Source of the DNA: Methanobrevibacter sp.
Lineage (GTDB): Archaea > Methanobacteriota > Methanobacteria > Methanobacteriales > Methanobacteriaceae
Assembly (NCBI GenBank): GCA_009784145.1
Contig: WRCI01000079.1
Location: 1 to 7,544, forward strand
Reading direction: 5' to 3'
Length of the DNA stretch: 7,544 nucleotides
Of this stretch, positions 1-5,076 are shown piece after piece. The first letter of the stretch is position 1; every line of letters starts with the position of its first letter. Made by a program: the position numbers and the translations under genes. A model generated the notes under the pieces. That model was not told the DNA's origin. It did no database searches and worked only from the letters and a program-made list of their open reading frames with translations.

Positions 1-261
1 AATTAATATTTTATTATTATATTTTATTATAAACTACAAATATTAAAAAATATTCTATTTATATAAAATATATAAAATATATTTATAAATAATATGATTA
101 TTAAATAAATTTATAAAATTACACTTATAACATGACCTTATAGAATATATTATAAAATAATATTATAATACACTATATTTACAGAATAATATAAACTTAA
201 AATAGATTTATATGAGTATATTTAAAGAATATATTTAAAAACACAAAATAATTCAAATATT
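1..261. other. Gene-free AT-rich region downstream of the fetB-like gene
   Basis: I see no credible coding region in these 261 bases on either strand. The stretch is almost entirely A and T, with short TATATAAAATATA-like runs. On the minus strand it receives transcription from the fetB-like gene that ends at 262. A short run of five T (minus strand, 236-240) is the only weak terminator-like element near that stop codon. No structural RNA was recognised. Confidence 0.6.
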
Positions 262-1038
262 TCAATTATAGCTAATCTGATTTCTCTCATTATAAAGAGT
301 TTTATATCCAAAATGCAATGAAAAAAATACAGCTAAACAAACTGCAGCACATATAGCTATCATAATAGCTATTTGATACATAATTGATGTTATAGGCAAT
401 GTTCCTGATAATATTTGCCCAGTCATCATTCCAGGTAAAAATATTATTCCCATTCCAACCATGGAATTAATAGTTGGAAGTATAGCTGTTTCAAGAGAAT
501 TGTTAGCTATATGATTTAATATCTTATCTGGTTCAACTCCTAAATTCAAAAGAGATTCTGCCTTAAGCTTTTGATTATCCAAAGTCTCTTTAAATACTTT
601 TAAAGCAAGGGTTACTCCAGTCATAGAATTTCCTATTATCATTCCAGCTAAAGGTATAGTATATTGAGGATTAAATATATCTATTCCTACAATAACCATT
701 ATAAAAAAACAAACCATAAATAATCCAGAGCAAAAAAGTGATAATCCAACAGCTAATTGGAATTTTTTATTTAGCTCTTTATGTTTTGATAGAACATAAT
801 AAATGGAAAAAATTATCATAGCCATTAAATAAATAGCTGTAAAAACAGGATTAGGATATTGTAAAATATAAGTCAAAATTAAACCAGCTAATACCAGTTG
901 GACAGTCATTCGGAAAGAAGAAACAATCAAAAGCTTAGTTTGATTAATATTTGACCTTTTCATTATAAATATTACAACAATAAGAAGCAAATAGACTAAT
1001 GCAAATTGAAATATGTTTAATTGAATAGCTCCTTCCAT
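262..1038 (-). CDS. fetB: FetB/YbbM (UPF0014) family ABC transporter permease
   Basis: This is a polytopic membrane protein of about 258 residues, the usual length for the UPF0014/FetB family. It has several hydrophobic helices (about 7-26, 41-59, 63-83, 96-120, 190-206 and 218-242). Family landmarks are visible: an Arg-containing FRMTVQL segment (about 42-48), GMIIGNSM (about 132-139) and LPGMMTGQILSG (about 201-212). E. coli FetB is the membrane subunit of a putative iron exporter with the ATPase FetA; the substrate of this archaeal homologue is not shown by the sequence. The frame opens with an ATG at 1050, but the internal ATG at 1038 is preceded by GGGTG five bases upstream, so I prefer 1038. 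A TATATAAA element (minus strand, 1118-1125) could be its own promoter, though readthrough from the 1119-1565 gene, 68-80 bp upstream, is also possible. The matching ATPase lies 3.4 kb upstream rather than next to it. Confidence 0.88.
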   Translation of the reverse strand: MEGAIQLNIFQFALVYLLLIVVIFIMKRSNINQTKLLIVSSFRMTVQLVLAGLILTYILQYPNPVFTAIYLMAMIIFSIYYVLSKHKELNKKFQLAVGLSLFCSGLFMVCFFIMVIVGIDIFNPQYTIPLAGMIIGNSMTGVTLALKVFKETLDNQKLKAESLLNLGVEPDKILNHIANNSLETAILPTINSMVGMGIIFLPGMMTGQILSGTLPITSIMYQIAIMIAICAAVCLAVFFSLHFGYKTLYNERNQISYN

Positions 1039-1043
1039 GGTTA

Positions 1044-1048
1044 CACCC
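1044..1048 (-). promoter_or_regulatory. Ribosome binding site GGGTG deciding the fetB start
   Basis: GGGTG on the minus strand lies five bases before the ATG at 1038. It overlaps the alternative ATG at 1050, which has no comparable purine-rich element upstream. This favours the internal start. Confidence 0.5.
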
Positions 1049-1118
1049 ATTATAATGCAGTTATAATAATTAATTTTTCATGACAATATTATTGAATATA
1101 CAAATAGTCAAATATAAT

Positions 1119-1565
1119 TTATATAGCTATTTCTATTTTATCATAGTTTAAAGTAGGAATTTTACTGTTTTTAGGTCCATCAACTAATTCAATTAATCCA
1201 TTTTCATTTAATTTGTTCACTTTTCTTTGAATTGTTGTTAAGTCTCTGTTAGTTAGTCCAGCTAATTCTCTAATTGATTTAGGTTTGTAATCTTTAATTA
1301 AGCTTAATAAGTCAAGTTCTAAAGTTTGAAGGTCTTTTGTGTTTGTGTAGATTATTTTTCCTTGTTCTACTTCTTCATCAGGATTATCTAAAAAATATAA
1401 CCAATCATCAAGATCCATATGTAATTTAGCATTTGTTTTATCTTTTTCAAATGCTTTTTTTAGATTATCTAAAGATTTATATATTGCTTCAAGGTCTTCA
1501 ACTAATTCTTTTCCTTTAAGTTTTCTAACAAGTTTTATTTCTAACATATTATTTCTTCTTTTCAT
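1119..1565 (-). CDS. HVO_A0114/TumA-like winged-helix DNA-binding protein
   Basis: This 148-residue protein has a charged, probably helical N-terminal half and a C-terminal winged helix-turn-helix (about 95-146). KSIRELAGLTNRDLTTIQRK forms the HTH, and NGLIELVDG leads into the wing. Overall it resembles the archaeal HVO_A0114 family (COG4190-type regulators), often found as the DNA-binding antitoxin beside a TumE-type toxin gene. No toxin-sized frame exists on either side here: upstream is 113 bp of AT-rich DNA and then the VOC gene. It is therefore either a solitary regulator or an orphan antitoxin. I kept the ATG at 1565; a second ATG at 1547 (residue 7) is possible, and neither has a clear Shine-Dalgarno. 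A TATA-like TTTATAT centred about 29 bases before 1565 suggests a near-leaderless mRNA starting at this codon. An inverted repeat overlaps that box. The family assignment is from motif resemblance only. Confidence 0.72.
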   Translation of the reverse strand: MKRRNNMLEIKLVRKLKGKELVEDLEAIYKSLDNLKKAFEKDKTNAKLHMDLDDWLYFLDNPDEEVEQGKIIYTNTKDLQTLELDLLSLIKDYKPKSIRELAGLTNRDLTTIQRKVNKLNENGLIELVDGPKNSKIPTLNYDKIEIAI

Positions 1566-1590
1566 TGTGATAGTGTTTATTCATTCACAG

Positions 1591-1597
1591 ATATAAA
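1591..1597 (-). promoter_or_regulatory. Putative TATA box of the HVO_A0114-like gene
   Basis: TTTATAT on the minus strand has its centre near 1594. With the usual archaeal spacing of about 26 bases, transcription would start near 1568, three bases before the ATG at 1565. That would explain why no ribosome binding site is seen. Confidence 0.4.
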
Positions 1598-1620
1598 TGT
1601 TATTGCATTTTAACATTCAT
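1593..1620. promoter_or_regulatory. Inverted repeat over the promoter of the HVO_A0114-like gene
   Basis: ATAAATGTTA (1593-1602) and TAACATTCAT (1611-1620) form a 10-bp inverted repeat with one mismatch and an 8-bp spacer; the inner seven base pairs match perfectly. The downstream arm overlaps the TATA-like box, where a bound repressor would block TBP/TFB. It is a candidate autoregulatory operator. In DNA this A+T rich some inverted repeats arise by chance. Confidence 0.4.
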
Positions 1621-1678
1621 ATAAAATATAATAAATAAAAATATAATAATATAAATTTAAAATAAAATTAATAAAAAA

Positions 1679-2092
1679 TTAAGGCATTTCATCCATTACA
1701 GTTATATTCCAAGATGTTCCATATTGATCTACTAACCATCCATCTAATTCTGCAAATTGTGATTTAGCTAAATCCATTGTAATAGTTACATTTTCTTTTA
1801 GAATATCCCATGCCTTTTTTGCTTCTTTAGTAGTTTTAAGATTTATAAATAAAGCTATATTAGTTCCAACTAAATTTGAATTTAAATCATCACTAAGTAA
1901 TATACTATCTTCACCAATAGCTAATTCTACAACTAAAATTTTATTTTCATTATCTTTTGTTACAGGAACTGGAGAATTATCCTCTAAATCTTTATATCTA
2001 GTCAAATTAGTTATTTTTCCATCAAAAGCTTTTTTATAAGTTTTTAATGCTTCTTCACAATTTCCCTTTAGGAATATAAATGGTTTAATCAT
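1679..2092 (-). CDS. PhnB-like VOC (glyoxalase/bleomycin-resistance fold) family protein
   Basis: This 137-residue protein is full length for the PhnB/YjdN group of the vicinal-oxygen-chelate superfamily. It opens with the typical KPFIFLKGNCEEALKTYKKAF (GN-EEAL-YK-AF). It continues with VELAIGEDSILLSDD (about 55-69), GTNIALFINL (about 76-85) and a terminal DGWLVDQYGTSWNI (about 117-130), corresponding to the usual W-G...D-FG--W-I. In many homologues the segment before the IG-D---SD motif reads HAEL and supplies a metal-binding His; here it is VVEL, so that ligand seems absent. Metal binding and catalysis may be lost, and the substrate is unknown. The gene lies 113 bp downstream of the small winged-helix regulator on the same strand, so cotranscription or control by it is possible. 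The 5' side has only a weak GAGATG-like ribosome site. Confidence 0.8.
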   Translation of the reverse strand: MIKPFIFLKGNCEEALKTYKKAFDGKITNLTRYKDLEDNSPVPVTKDNENKILVVELAIGEDSILLSDDLNSNLVGTNIALFINLKTTKEAKKAWDILKENVTITMDLAKSQFAELDGWLVDQYGTSWNITVMDEMP

Positions 2093-2130
2093 GTTTTCAT
2101 CTCATCAATATTATTTCAACATTTTTCATT

Positions 2131-2163
2131 TACTAAAATAAATCCTTAATAAAAATTTTAGTA
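2131..2163. repeat. Inverted repeat upstream of the VOC gene
   Basis: TACTAAAAT (2131-2139) and ATTTTAGTA (2155-2163) are a perfect 9-bp inverted repeat separated by 15 bp. It lies between the winged-helix gene and the VOC gene. It could be a hairpin in their joint transcript, a terminator for the first gene, or an operator at a VOC promoter. Confidence 0.45.
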
Positions 2164-2174
2164 GTGATTGGTTT

Positions 2175-2189
2175 CTGATTTATAATCAG
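2175..2189. repeat. Short perfect hairpin CTGATT-TAT-AATCAG
   Basis: A 6-bp perfect stem with a 3-base loop begins 17 bp after the stop codon of the winged-helix gene (minus-strand order). It is less A+T rich than its surroundings and lies next to the larger inverted repeat at 2131-2163. It may act as a transcript-end or processing structure. Confidence 0.4.
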
Positions 2190-2205
2190 CCCTAAAATTC
2201 TATTT

Positions 2206-2469
2206 TTATTTCTTTGCATAATGTAAAGCTTGTTTGCCCAAATCAGTTATTGTATATAACCTTCCTATTTTTTTATCTGGATTTAAGCATTCAACTAACT
2301 CATGTTCCATTAATCTCTTTAAAGTTCTACTTACATTTGCTTGACTTAGACTTAAAGCTTTAGCTATTTTAGTAGGTGTTTTTATTCTCTCTTCAAGATA
2401 ATTTAAAATTTTTTCAATATTTTCTGATGATTGGACAATTGATATTACTTCAATTAATTCTTCTTCCAT
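2206..2469 (-). CDS. Small winged-helix transcriptional regulator (MarR/ArsR-like)
   Basis: This 87-residue protein is essentially one winged helix-turn-helix domain. An N-terminal helix (about 2-29) precedes the HTH: TPTKIAKALSLSQANVSRTL (31-50). Then follow KRLMEHELVEC and a wing, DKKIGRLYTITDLGKQAL (65-82), with the LYTIT-LGK signature typical of archaeal MarR/ArsR-type regulators. There is no ligand-binding domain and a single Cys (residue 61), so no thiol pair or metal site is apparent. It is transcribed divergently from the membrane-anchored protein gene at 2631. The shared 161-bp region holds mirror-image TATA boxes and three TGATATG copies at the gene's own predicted start site, so autoregulation and control of the divergent gene are likely. 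No Shine-Dalgarno is evident before the ATG at 2469. Confidence 0.82.
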   Translation of the reverse strand: MEEELIEVISIVQSSENIEKILNYLEERIKTPTKIAKALSLSQANVSRTLKRLMEHELVECLNPDKKIGRLYTITDLGKQALHYAKK

Positions 2470-2503
2470 ATTAATATGAGTGTTTTTAATAATTATAATT
2501 TTT

Positions 2504-2543
2504 CATATCATTTATTTAATTATTTCATATCAATAACATATCA
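2504..2543. promoter_or_regulatory. Three helically phased CATATCA/TGATATG repeats (candidate operator)
   Basis: CATATCA occurs at 2504-2510, 2526-2532 and 2537-2543, with start-to-start spacings of 22 and 11 bp. These are close to two turns and one turn of B-DNA, which puts all copies on the same helix face. The last copy overlaps the predicted transcription start (about 2538) of the winged-helix gene and the others lie just downstream, a typical repressor position. The encoded regulator is the obvious candidate ligand, by inference. Confidence 0.5.
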
Positions 2544-2546
2544 ATA

Positions 2547-2554
2547 TTTATATA
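2547..2554 (+). promoter_or_regulatory. TATA box for the plus-strand membrane-anchored protein gene
   Basis: TTTATATA is a good archaeal TATA box. The predicted start is near 2577, leaving a leader of about 50 bases before the ATG at 2631. It forms a mirror pair with the minus-strand box at 2562-2568. Confidence 0.5.
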
Positions 2555-2561
2555 CTAGTAA

Positions 2562-2568
2562 ATATAAA
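2562..2568 (-). promoter_or_regulatory. TATA box for the winged-helix regulator gene
   Basis: TTTATAT read on the minus strand is the exact mirror of the plus-strand TTTATAT at 2547-2553, with 8 bp between them. The predicted minus-strand start is near 2538, inside the TGATATG repeat group. The two boxes are too close for independent occupancy by TBP/TFB, so the divergent genes may compete for initiation. Confidence 0.45.
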
Positions 2569-2630
2569 TTATAGATAAAAATATTTGAAAATCTAAAAAA
2601 AATTAAAATTTTAAAATTTGAGGTAAAAAT

Positions 2631-2942
2631 ATGGAAAAGAAAAAAATCATTATTGGAGTAGCTATTGCTATTATAGCCATTATAGGGATAATAATCTTAA
2701 TAAATGCATTAAGTGCTCCAGATAGTATTGAAATGGACGGTCAAAGTTGGTATGTTGGAGATATAATTCATACCGCAAATAAAACAGAAGGTTCTAAAGG
2801 CATGATTATTACTCAAATAAACCATGAAGATAATTCTTTTATTAGTGAAAGTCTTAATGGTGATTATAAAATGAGATGGGACACTACTATTGGATTAGGA
2901 AAATGGCTTGTTAAAGATGGGCAAGTTAATCCCTATGCATAA
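2631..2942 (+). CDS. Small membrane-anchored protein of unknown function
   Basis: I do not recognise a family. The 103-residue product starts with MEKKK, followed by an Ile/Ala-rich hydrophobic segment (about 6-27) that should act as an uncleaved signal anchor. By the positive-inside rule the remaining 75 or so residues would face outward. That part is probably a small beta-rich domain, with Trp at 40, 83 and 92 and Gly-containing turns. It has no Cys and no lipobox, so it is not a lipoprotein. The start is well supported: GAGGT at 2620-2624 lies six bases before the ATG. The gene is divergent from the 2206-2469 regulator. Its anchor closely resembles those of the next two plus-strand genes, while the outer domain does not. 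Confidence 0.7.
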   Translation: MEKKKIIIGVAIAIIAIIGIIILINALSAPDSIEMDGQSWYVGDIIHTANKTEGSKGMIITQINHEDNSFISESLNGDYKMRWDTTIGLGKWLVKDGQVNPYA

Positions 2943-2981
2943 TCTATGAATTAAATAAATTGAAGAAAACATATATCTGAG

Positions 2982-3062
2982 ATACTAATATGGATTATTA
3001 GGAAGTATTATAATATGAAATATGACCTTCAATCCACATATTTTCTCCAATGATATTAGTAT
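2982..3062. repeat. 81-bp element with terminal inverted repeats and nested stems
   Basis: ATACTAATAT (2982-2991) and ATATTAGTAT (3053-3062) are perfect 10-bp inverted repeats at the two ends. Inside, GGATT (2992-2996) pairs with AATCC (3031-3035), and GAAG (3002-3005) pairs with CTTC (3027-3030), giving a multi-tier fold. It could be a structured untranslated or small RNA, or a miniature mobile element. Target-site duplications were not evident and no second copy exists in the window. Confidence 0.4.
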
Positions 3063-3124
3063 AAATAATGAAAATAAAATAACCAATAACATCTGTTTTA
3101 ATCTAATATAAGATAAAATAGATA

Positions 3125-3132
3125 TTTATAAA
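3125..3132 (+). promoter_or_regulatory. Possible TATA box for the 3215 gene
   Basis: TTTATAAA lies about 90 bases before the ATG at 3215 and would place a start near 3155. TATA-like strings are common in DNA this A+T rich, so support is weak. Confidence 0.25.
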
Positions 3133-3214
3133 GCATAGTTGATGAATATAATATCATTCAAGACTAAACAATTTAAACGGTATCGAAAATCCATAAAAAG
3201 CATATGATGATAGA

Positions 3215-3748
3215 ATGGAGAAGAAAAAAAAGATTATTATAGGAATAATCATTATAATTATACTGATTATTAGCTCATTAGCAATTTATATAACAAACAA
3301 TGAAAACAATATAGCAGAATCAAGATTCAAAAGAGGAGAAAAAATTAATCTGGAAATGGCTATTTCATCCATGGATTTTAATACTATCGAAAATGAAATT
3401 AAAAATAAAGTAAATAACAACTGGACAGATTTAAATAATGCAATAAATGATTTATTACAAATAAAACTAAATGAAAGTAGTTCTTATTTAACAAGACATG
3501 ATGAACATTTGAAAACTAAAATTAAAGTGTATGAGCAGATAGGTTGGAAAGTAGAAAAAAATCTAAGTAGTTCATTTAGTGAAGGGTATGAAACGTGGGA
3601 TTATTATGTATTTGAAATAAAATATTCTGAACTTACTGTGAAAGGAGGAGTACCTCAAAGCGATTATGAGTATGCAGATATCATTATCAAAAAAACTACT
3701 GGTGAATCTCGCCTATCCATGTCTCTATACTATTATAAAGTCTATTGA
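3215..3748 (+). CDS. Membrane-anchored protein of unknown function
   Basis: No family was recognised. The 177-residue product begins MEKKKK and has an Ile-rich signal anchor (about 7-26). The remaining 150 residues, presumably outside the cell, have two parts. A polar, probably helical part (about 45-108) is rich in Asn, Lys and Glu. A C-terminal part (about 109-177) has alternating aromatic and charged residues (YETWDYYVFEIKYSEL) suggesting beta strands, and it ends in YYYKVY. There is no Cys and no lipobox. The anchor is nearly interchangeable with those of the genes before and after it. The ATG at 3215 has only a weak TGATGAT-like element upstream. A perfect 12-bp hairpin starts 10 bp after the stop codon. 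Codon use is A+T rich like its neighbours. Confidence 0.65.
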   Translation: MEKKKKIIIGIIIIIILIISSLAIYITNNENNIAESRFKRGEKINLEMAISSMDFNTIENEIKNKVNNNWTDLNNAINDLLQIKLNESSSYLTRHDEHLKTKIKVYEQIGWKVEKNLSSSFSEGYETWDYYVFEIKYSELTVKGGVPQSDYEYADIIIKKTTGESRLSMSLYYYKVY

Positions 3749-3757
3749 AACTATTGG

Positions 3758-3786
3758 AAATATTTTAATGATTTATTAAAATATTT
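3758..3786. terminator. Perfect 12-bp AT-only hairpin after the 3215 gene
   Basis: AAATATTTTAAT (3758-3769) and ATTAAAATATTT (3775-3786) are perfect complements around a 5-base loop. The hairpin starts 10 bp after the stop codon. Most known archaeal terminators rely on oligo-T rather than hairpins, so this may instead protect the mRNA 3' end or lie in the promoter region of the EF-hand gene. Confidence 0.4.
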
Positions 3787-3802
3787 TATTTATTAATAAA
3801 TA
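3787..3802. repeat. 16-bp perfect AT palindrome before the EF-hand gene
   Basis: TATTTATTAATAAATA is a perfect palindrome directly adjoining the 12-bp hairpin, ending 25 bp before the ATG at 3828. It could be an operator or part of a TATA-like promoter for the EF-hand gene, or chance in AT-rich DNA. Confidence 0.3.
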
Positions 3803-3818
3803 TAATAAACAATTTTAT

Positions 3819-3823
3819 GTGAT
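3819..3823 (+). promoter_or_regulatory. Ribosome binding site GTGAT deciding the EF-hand gene start
   Basis: GTGAT matches the 3' part of the archaeal consensus GGAGGTGAT and lies four bases before the ATG at 3828. Its own GTG could be read as an in-frame start, but it serves better as the ribosome site for the downstream ATG. Confidence 0.5.
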
Positions 3824-3827
3824 AAAA

Positions 3828-4121
3828 ATGAATAAAAATAAAAAAATAATATTAGGAATAATTATTAGTATAATAGCTATAATAGGAATAGTTATGGTGG
3901 TAGGAAGTTTTAATGATAAACCATCTAATGAAGAAATGGCAGATTATATTTTTATGCAGTTTGATACTAATAATGATGGTTTACTTAGTTATAGTGAGCT
4001 TAAAGAGTATGAAATTGTTATAGGGTCTGATGTTTCTGGATTTTTGGATTACTGGGATATGGATGGTAACAATGCATTAGATAAACATGAGATTATGCTT
4101 TGGTTAGAGAGTGAACAATAA
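3828..4121 (+). CDS. Membrane-anchored EF-hand calcium-binding protein
   Basis: The product has 97 residues from the ATG at 3828. A Lys/Asn-rich start is followed by an Ile-rich signal anchor (about 6-26), a short linker (NDKPSNEEMADY) and two EF-hand loops. Loop 1, DTNNDGLLSYSE (46-57), has ligands at positions 1, 3, 5, 9 and 12 and the canonical Gly at position 6. Loop 2, DMDGNNALDKHE (77-88), keeps D1, D3, N5, D9 and E12 but has Asn instead of Gly at position 6. Helical flanks fit a paired EF-hand. If it is anchored as predicted, the calcium site faces outward, against the cell wall; partner and role are unknown. It is the third consecutive gene with this kind of anchor. An in-frame GTG at 3819 adds three residues but lies in the ribosome binding site. 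Confidence 0.78.
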   Translation: MNKNKKIILGIIISIIAIIGIVMVVGSFNDKPSNEEMADYIFMQFDTNNDGLLSYSELKEYEIVIGSDVSGFLDYWDMDGNNALDKHEIMLWLESEQ

Positions 4122-4127
4122 AAGGTA

Positions 4128-4133
4128 TTTTTT
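4128..4133 (+). terminator. Oligo-T terminator of the EF-hand gene
   Basis: Six consecutive T begin six bases after the stop codon, the form of archaeal intrinsic terminators. Further T-rich runs follow downstream. Confidence 0.45.
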
Positions 4134-4354
4134 AACATATTTAACAATAATTATATCTTAATCATATATTAACAATGTTAACATACATTCATAGTTAAAT
4201 ACTTATTAAAAGATTTATTGATGTGTGTGATTAATTTTATAAATTTAAATCTTTTTTAAAAACAATGAATTATATAAAAGCTCATTTTTTAGTATTTTAA
4301 CAGCAAATTAAATTTTATTTTTTCAATTGTTTTTATTTTCAAAATTAATATTTC

Positions 4355-4362
4355 AAAAAAAA
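4355..4362 (-). terminator. Oligo-T terminator of the fetA-like gene
   Basis: Eight consecutive A on the plus strand give T8 in the minus-strand transcript, about 58 bases after the stop codon of the ABC ATPase gene. It is the longest such run on that side of the gene. Confidence 0.5.
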
Positions 4363-4420
4363 TATGACTTTTTAACTTTTACACAATTCTCTCTAAATTA
4401 TTCTTAATAGTCAACAAATA

Positions 4421-5050
4421 CTAATCACTTTCACCCATAAAAACCACTTTATCGGCAAAATCATTAGTTAAATCATTATCATGACTAACAATTAATAAAG
4501 TAATCTCATTCTCCTTTGAAAAAGACAATATATTCTCTATAACAATATGAGAGTTTTCTTCATCTAAAGCTGATGTTGGCTCATCCAATAAAACAACTTT
4601 TGGTTTAAATGATAAATAAATAGCTATATACAACCTTTGTCTTTCTCCTCCAGACATTTCTTCACAATTTTTATTTAAAGGAAAATCTAAAGCACAAATA
4701 TCCAAATAATATTTGATTTCATCATCACTTGGAGCCTCTTCACCACGATATTCATAAAATTTTATAAAATTATCTTTAATATTACCATCAAAAAGAAAAA
4801 TTGTTTGACTTATAAGTAAAACTTCTTTTCTAAGTTGTATAGTATCAAAATCTAAAATATTTTGGTTATTATAAAATATATCCCCACTACTTTGACTTAA
4901 AGTCCCATTAAATAGTTTAAACAAAGTAGTTTTTCCAGATCCGCTTTTACCTGAAATAAATGTAACTTTGTTTTTAGGAATTTCAAGATTAGGAAAATGA
5001 ATAATATCATTAAAAATTAAATTTTTTGTTTTAAATATAGATTCTTCCAT
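4421..5050 (-). CDS. fetA: FetA/YbbL-like ABC transporter ATP-binding protein
   Basis: This 209-residue protein is a complete, single-domain ABC ATPase. It has Walker A GKSGSGKTT (34-42), Q-loop Gln82 in LISQ, signature MSGGERQR (132-139), Walker B VVLLDEP (152-158) with Glu157 as the catalytic base, D-loop SALD (160-163) and switch His190. The short length, Q-loop context LISQTIFLFDGNIKDN and absence of extra C-terminal domains resemble FetA/YbbL, the partner of UPF0014 permeases. The presence of a FetB homologue on the same strand supports this. FetA would hydrolyse ATP at the inner membrane face to drive transport, an iron efflux role in E. coli; the substrate here is unproven. AAGGAAG lies eight bases before the ATG at 5050. 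thiI ends 93 bp upstream, with a tandem repeat between. The cognate permease gene is not adjacent but begins 3.4 kb downstream. Confidence 0.82.
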   Translation of the reverse strand: MEESIFKTKNLIFNDIIHFPNLEIPKNKVTFISGKSGSGKTTLFKLFNGTLSQSSGDIFYNNQNILDFDTIQLRKEVLLISQTIFLFDGNIKDNFIKFYEYRGEEAPSDDEIKYYLDICALDFPLNKNCEEMSGGERQRLYIAIYLSFKPKVVLLDEPTSALDEENSHIVIENILSFSKENEITLLIVSHDNDLTNDFADKVVFMGESD

Positions 5051-5076
5051 ACAATAACTTCCTTAAAACTCAATAG

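Larger units (their letters stand above)
2943..3214. other. Non-coding region with a nested hairpin and a putative promoter
   Basis: No credible gene was found in these 272 bases; the longest start-to-stop frame noticed is about 12 codons. The region contains the structured element at 2982-3062. It also has a TATA-like TTTATAAA at 3125-3132, which could drive the gene at 3215 with a leader of about 60 bases. Confidence 0.5.
4122..4420. other. Convergent intergenic region without genes
   Basis: These 299 bases separate the converging EF-hand and fetA-like genes. No credible coding frame was found. It holds oligo-T terminators for both strands, four TTAACA motifs between about 4132 and 4183, and the perfect 10-bp palindrome ATGTTAACAT at 4175-4184. 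No structural RNA was recognised. Confidence 0.5.

Noticed and set aside
1119..2469. Toxin-antitoxin module made of the HVO_A0114-like gene and its neighbours
   Set aside because: The neighbouring products are a VOC protein, a winged-helix regulator and a transporter permease; none resembles a known toxin.
3015..3053. 12-codon open frame inside the 2982-3062 structured element
   Set aside because: Only a distant AGGAAG precedes it, it overlaps the hairpin arms, and its length is chance-level.
3819..3827. GTG start giving a 100-residue EF-hand protein
   Set aside because: The GTG is part of the GTGAT ribosome site that is ideally placed for the ATG at 3828.
4175..4184. Palindrome ATGTTAACAT and nearby TTAACA motifs as an operator
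   Set aside because: It lies in a convergent intergenic region with no promoter nearby, and 10-bp AT palindromes are expected by chance at this composition.
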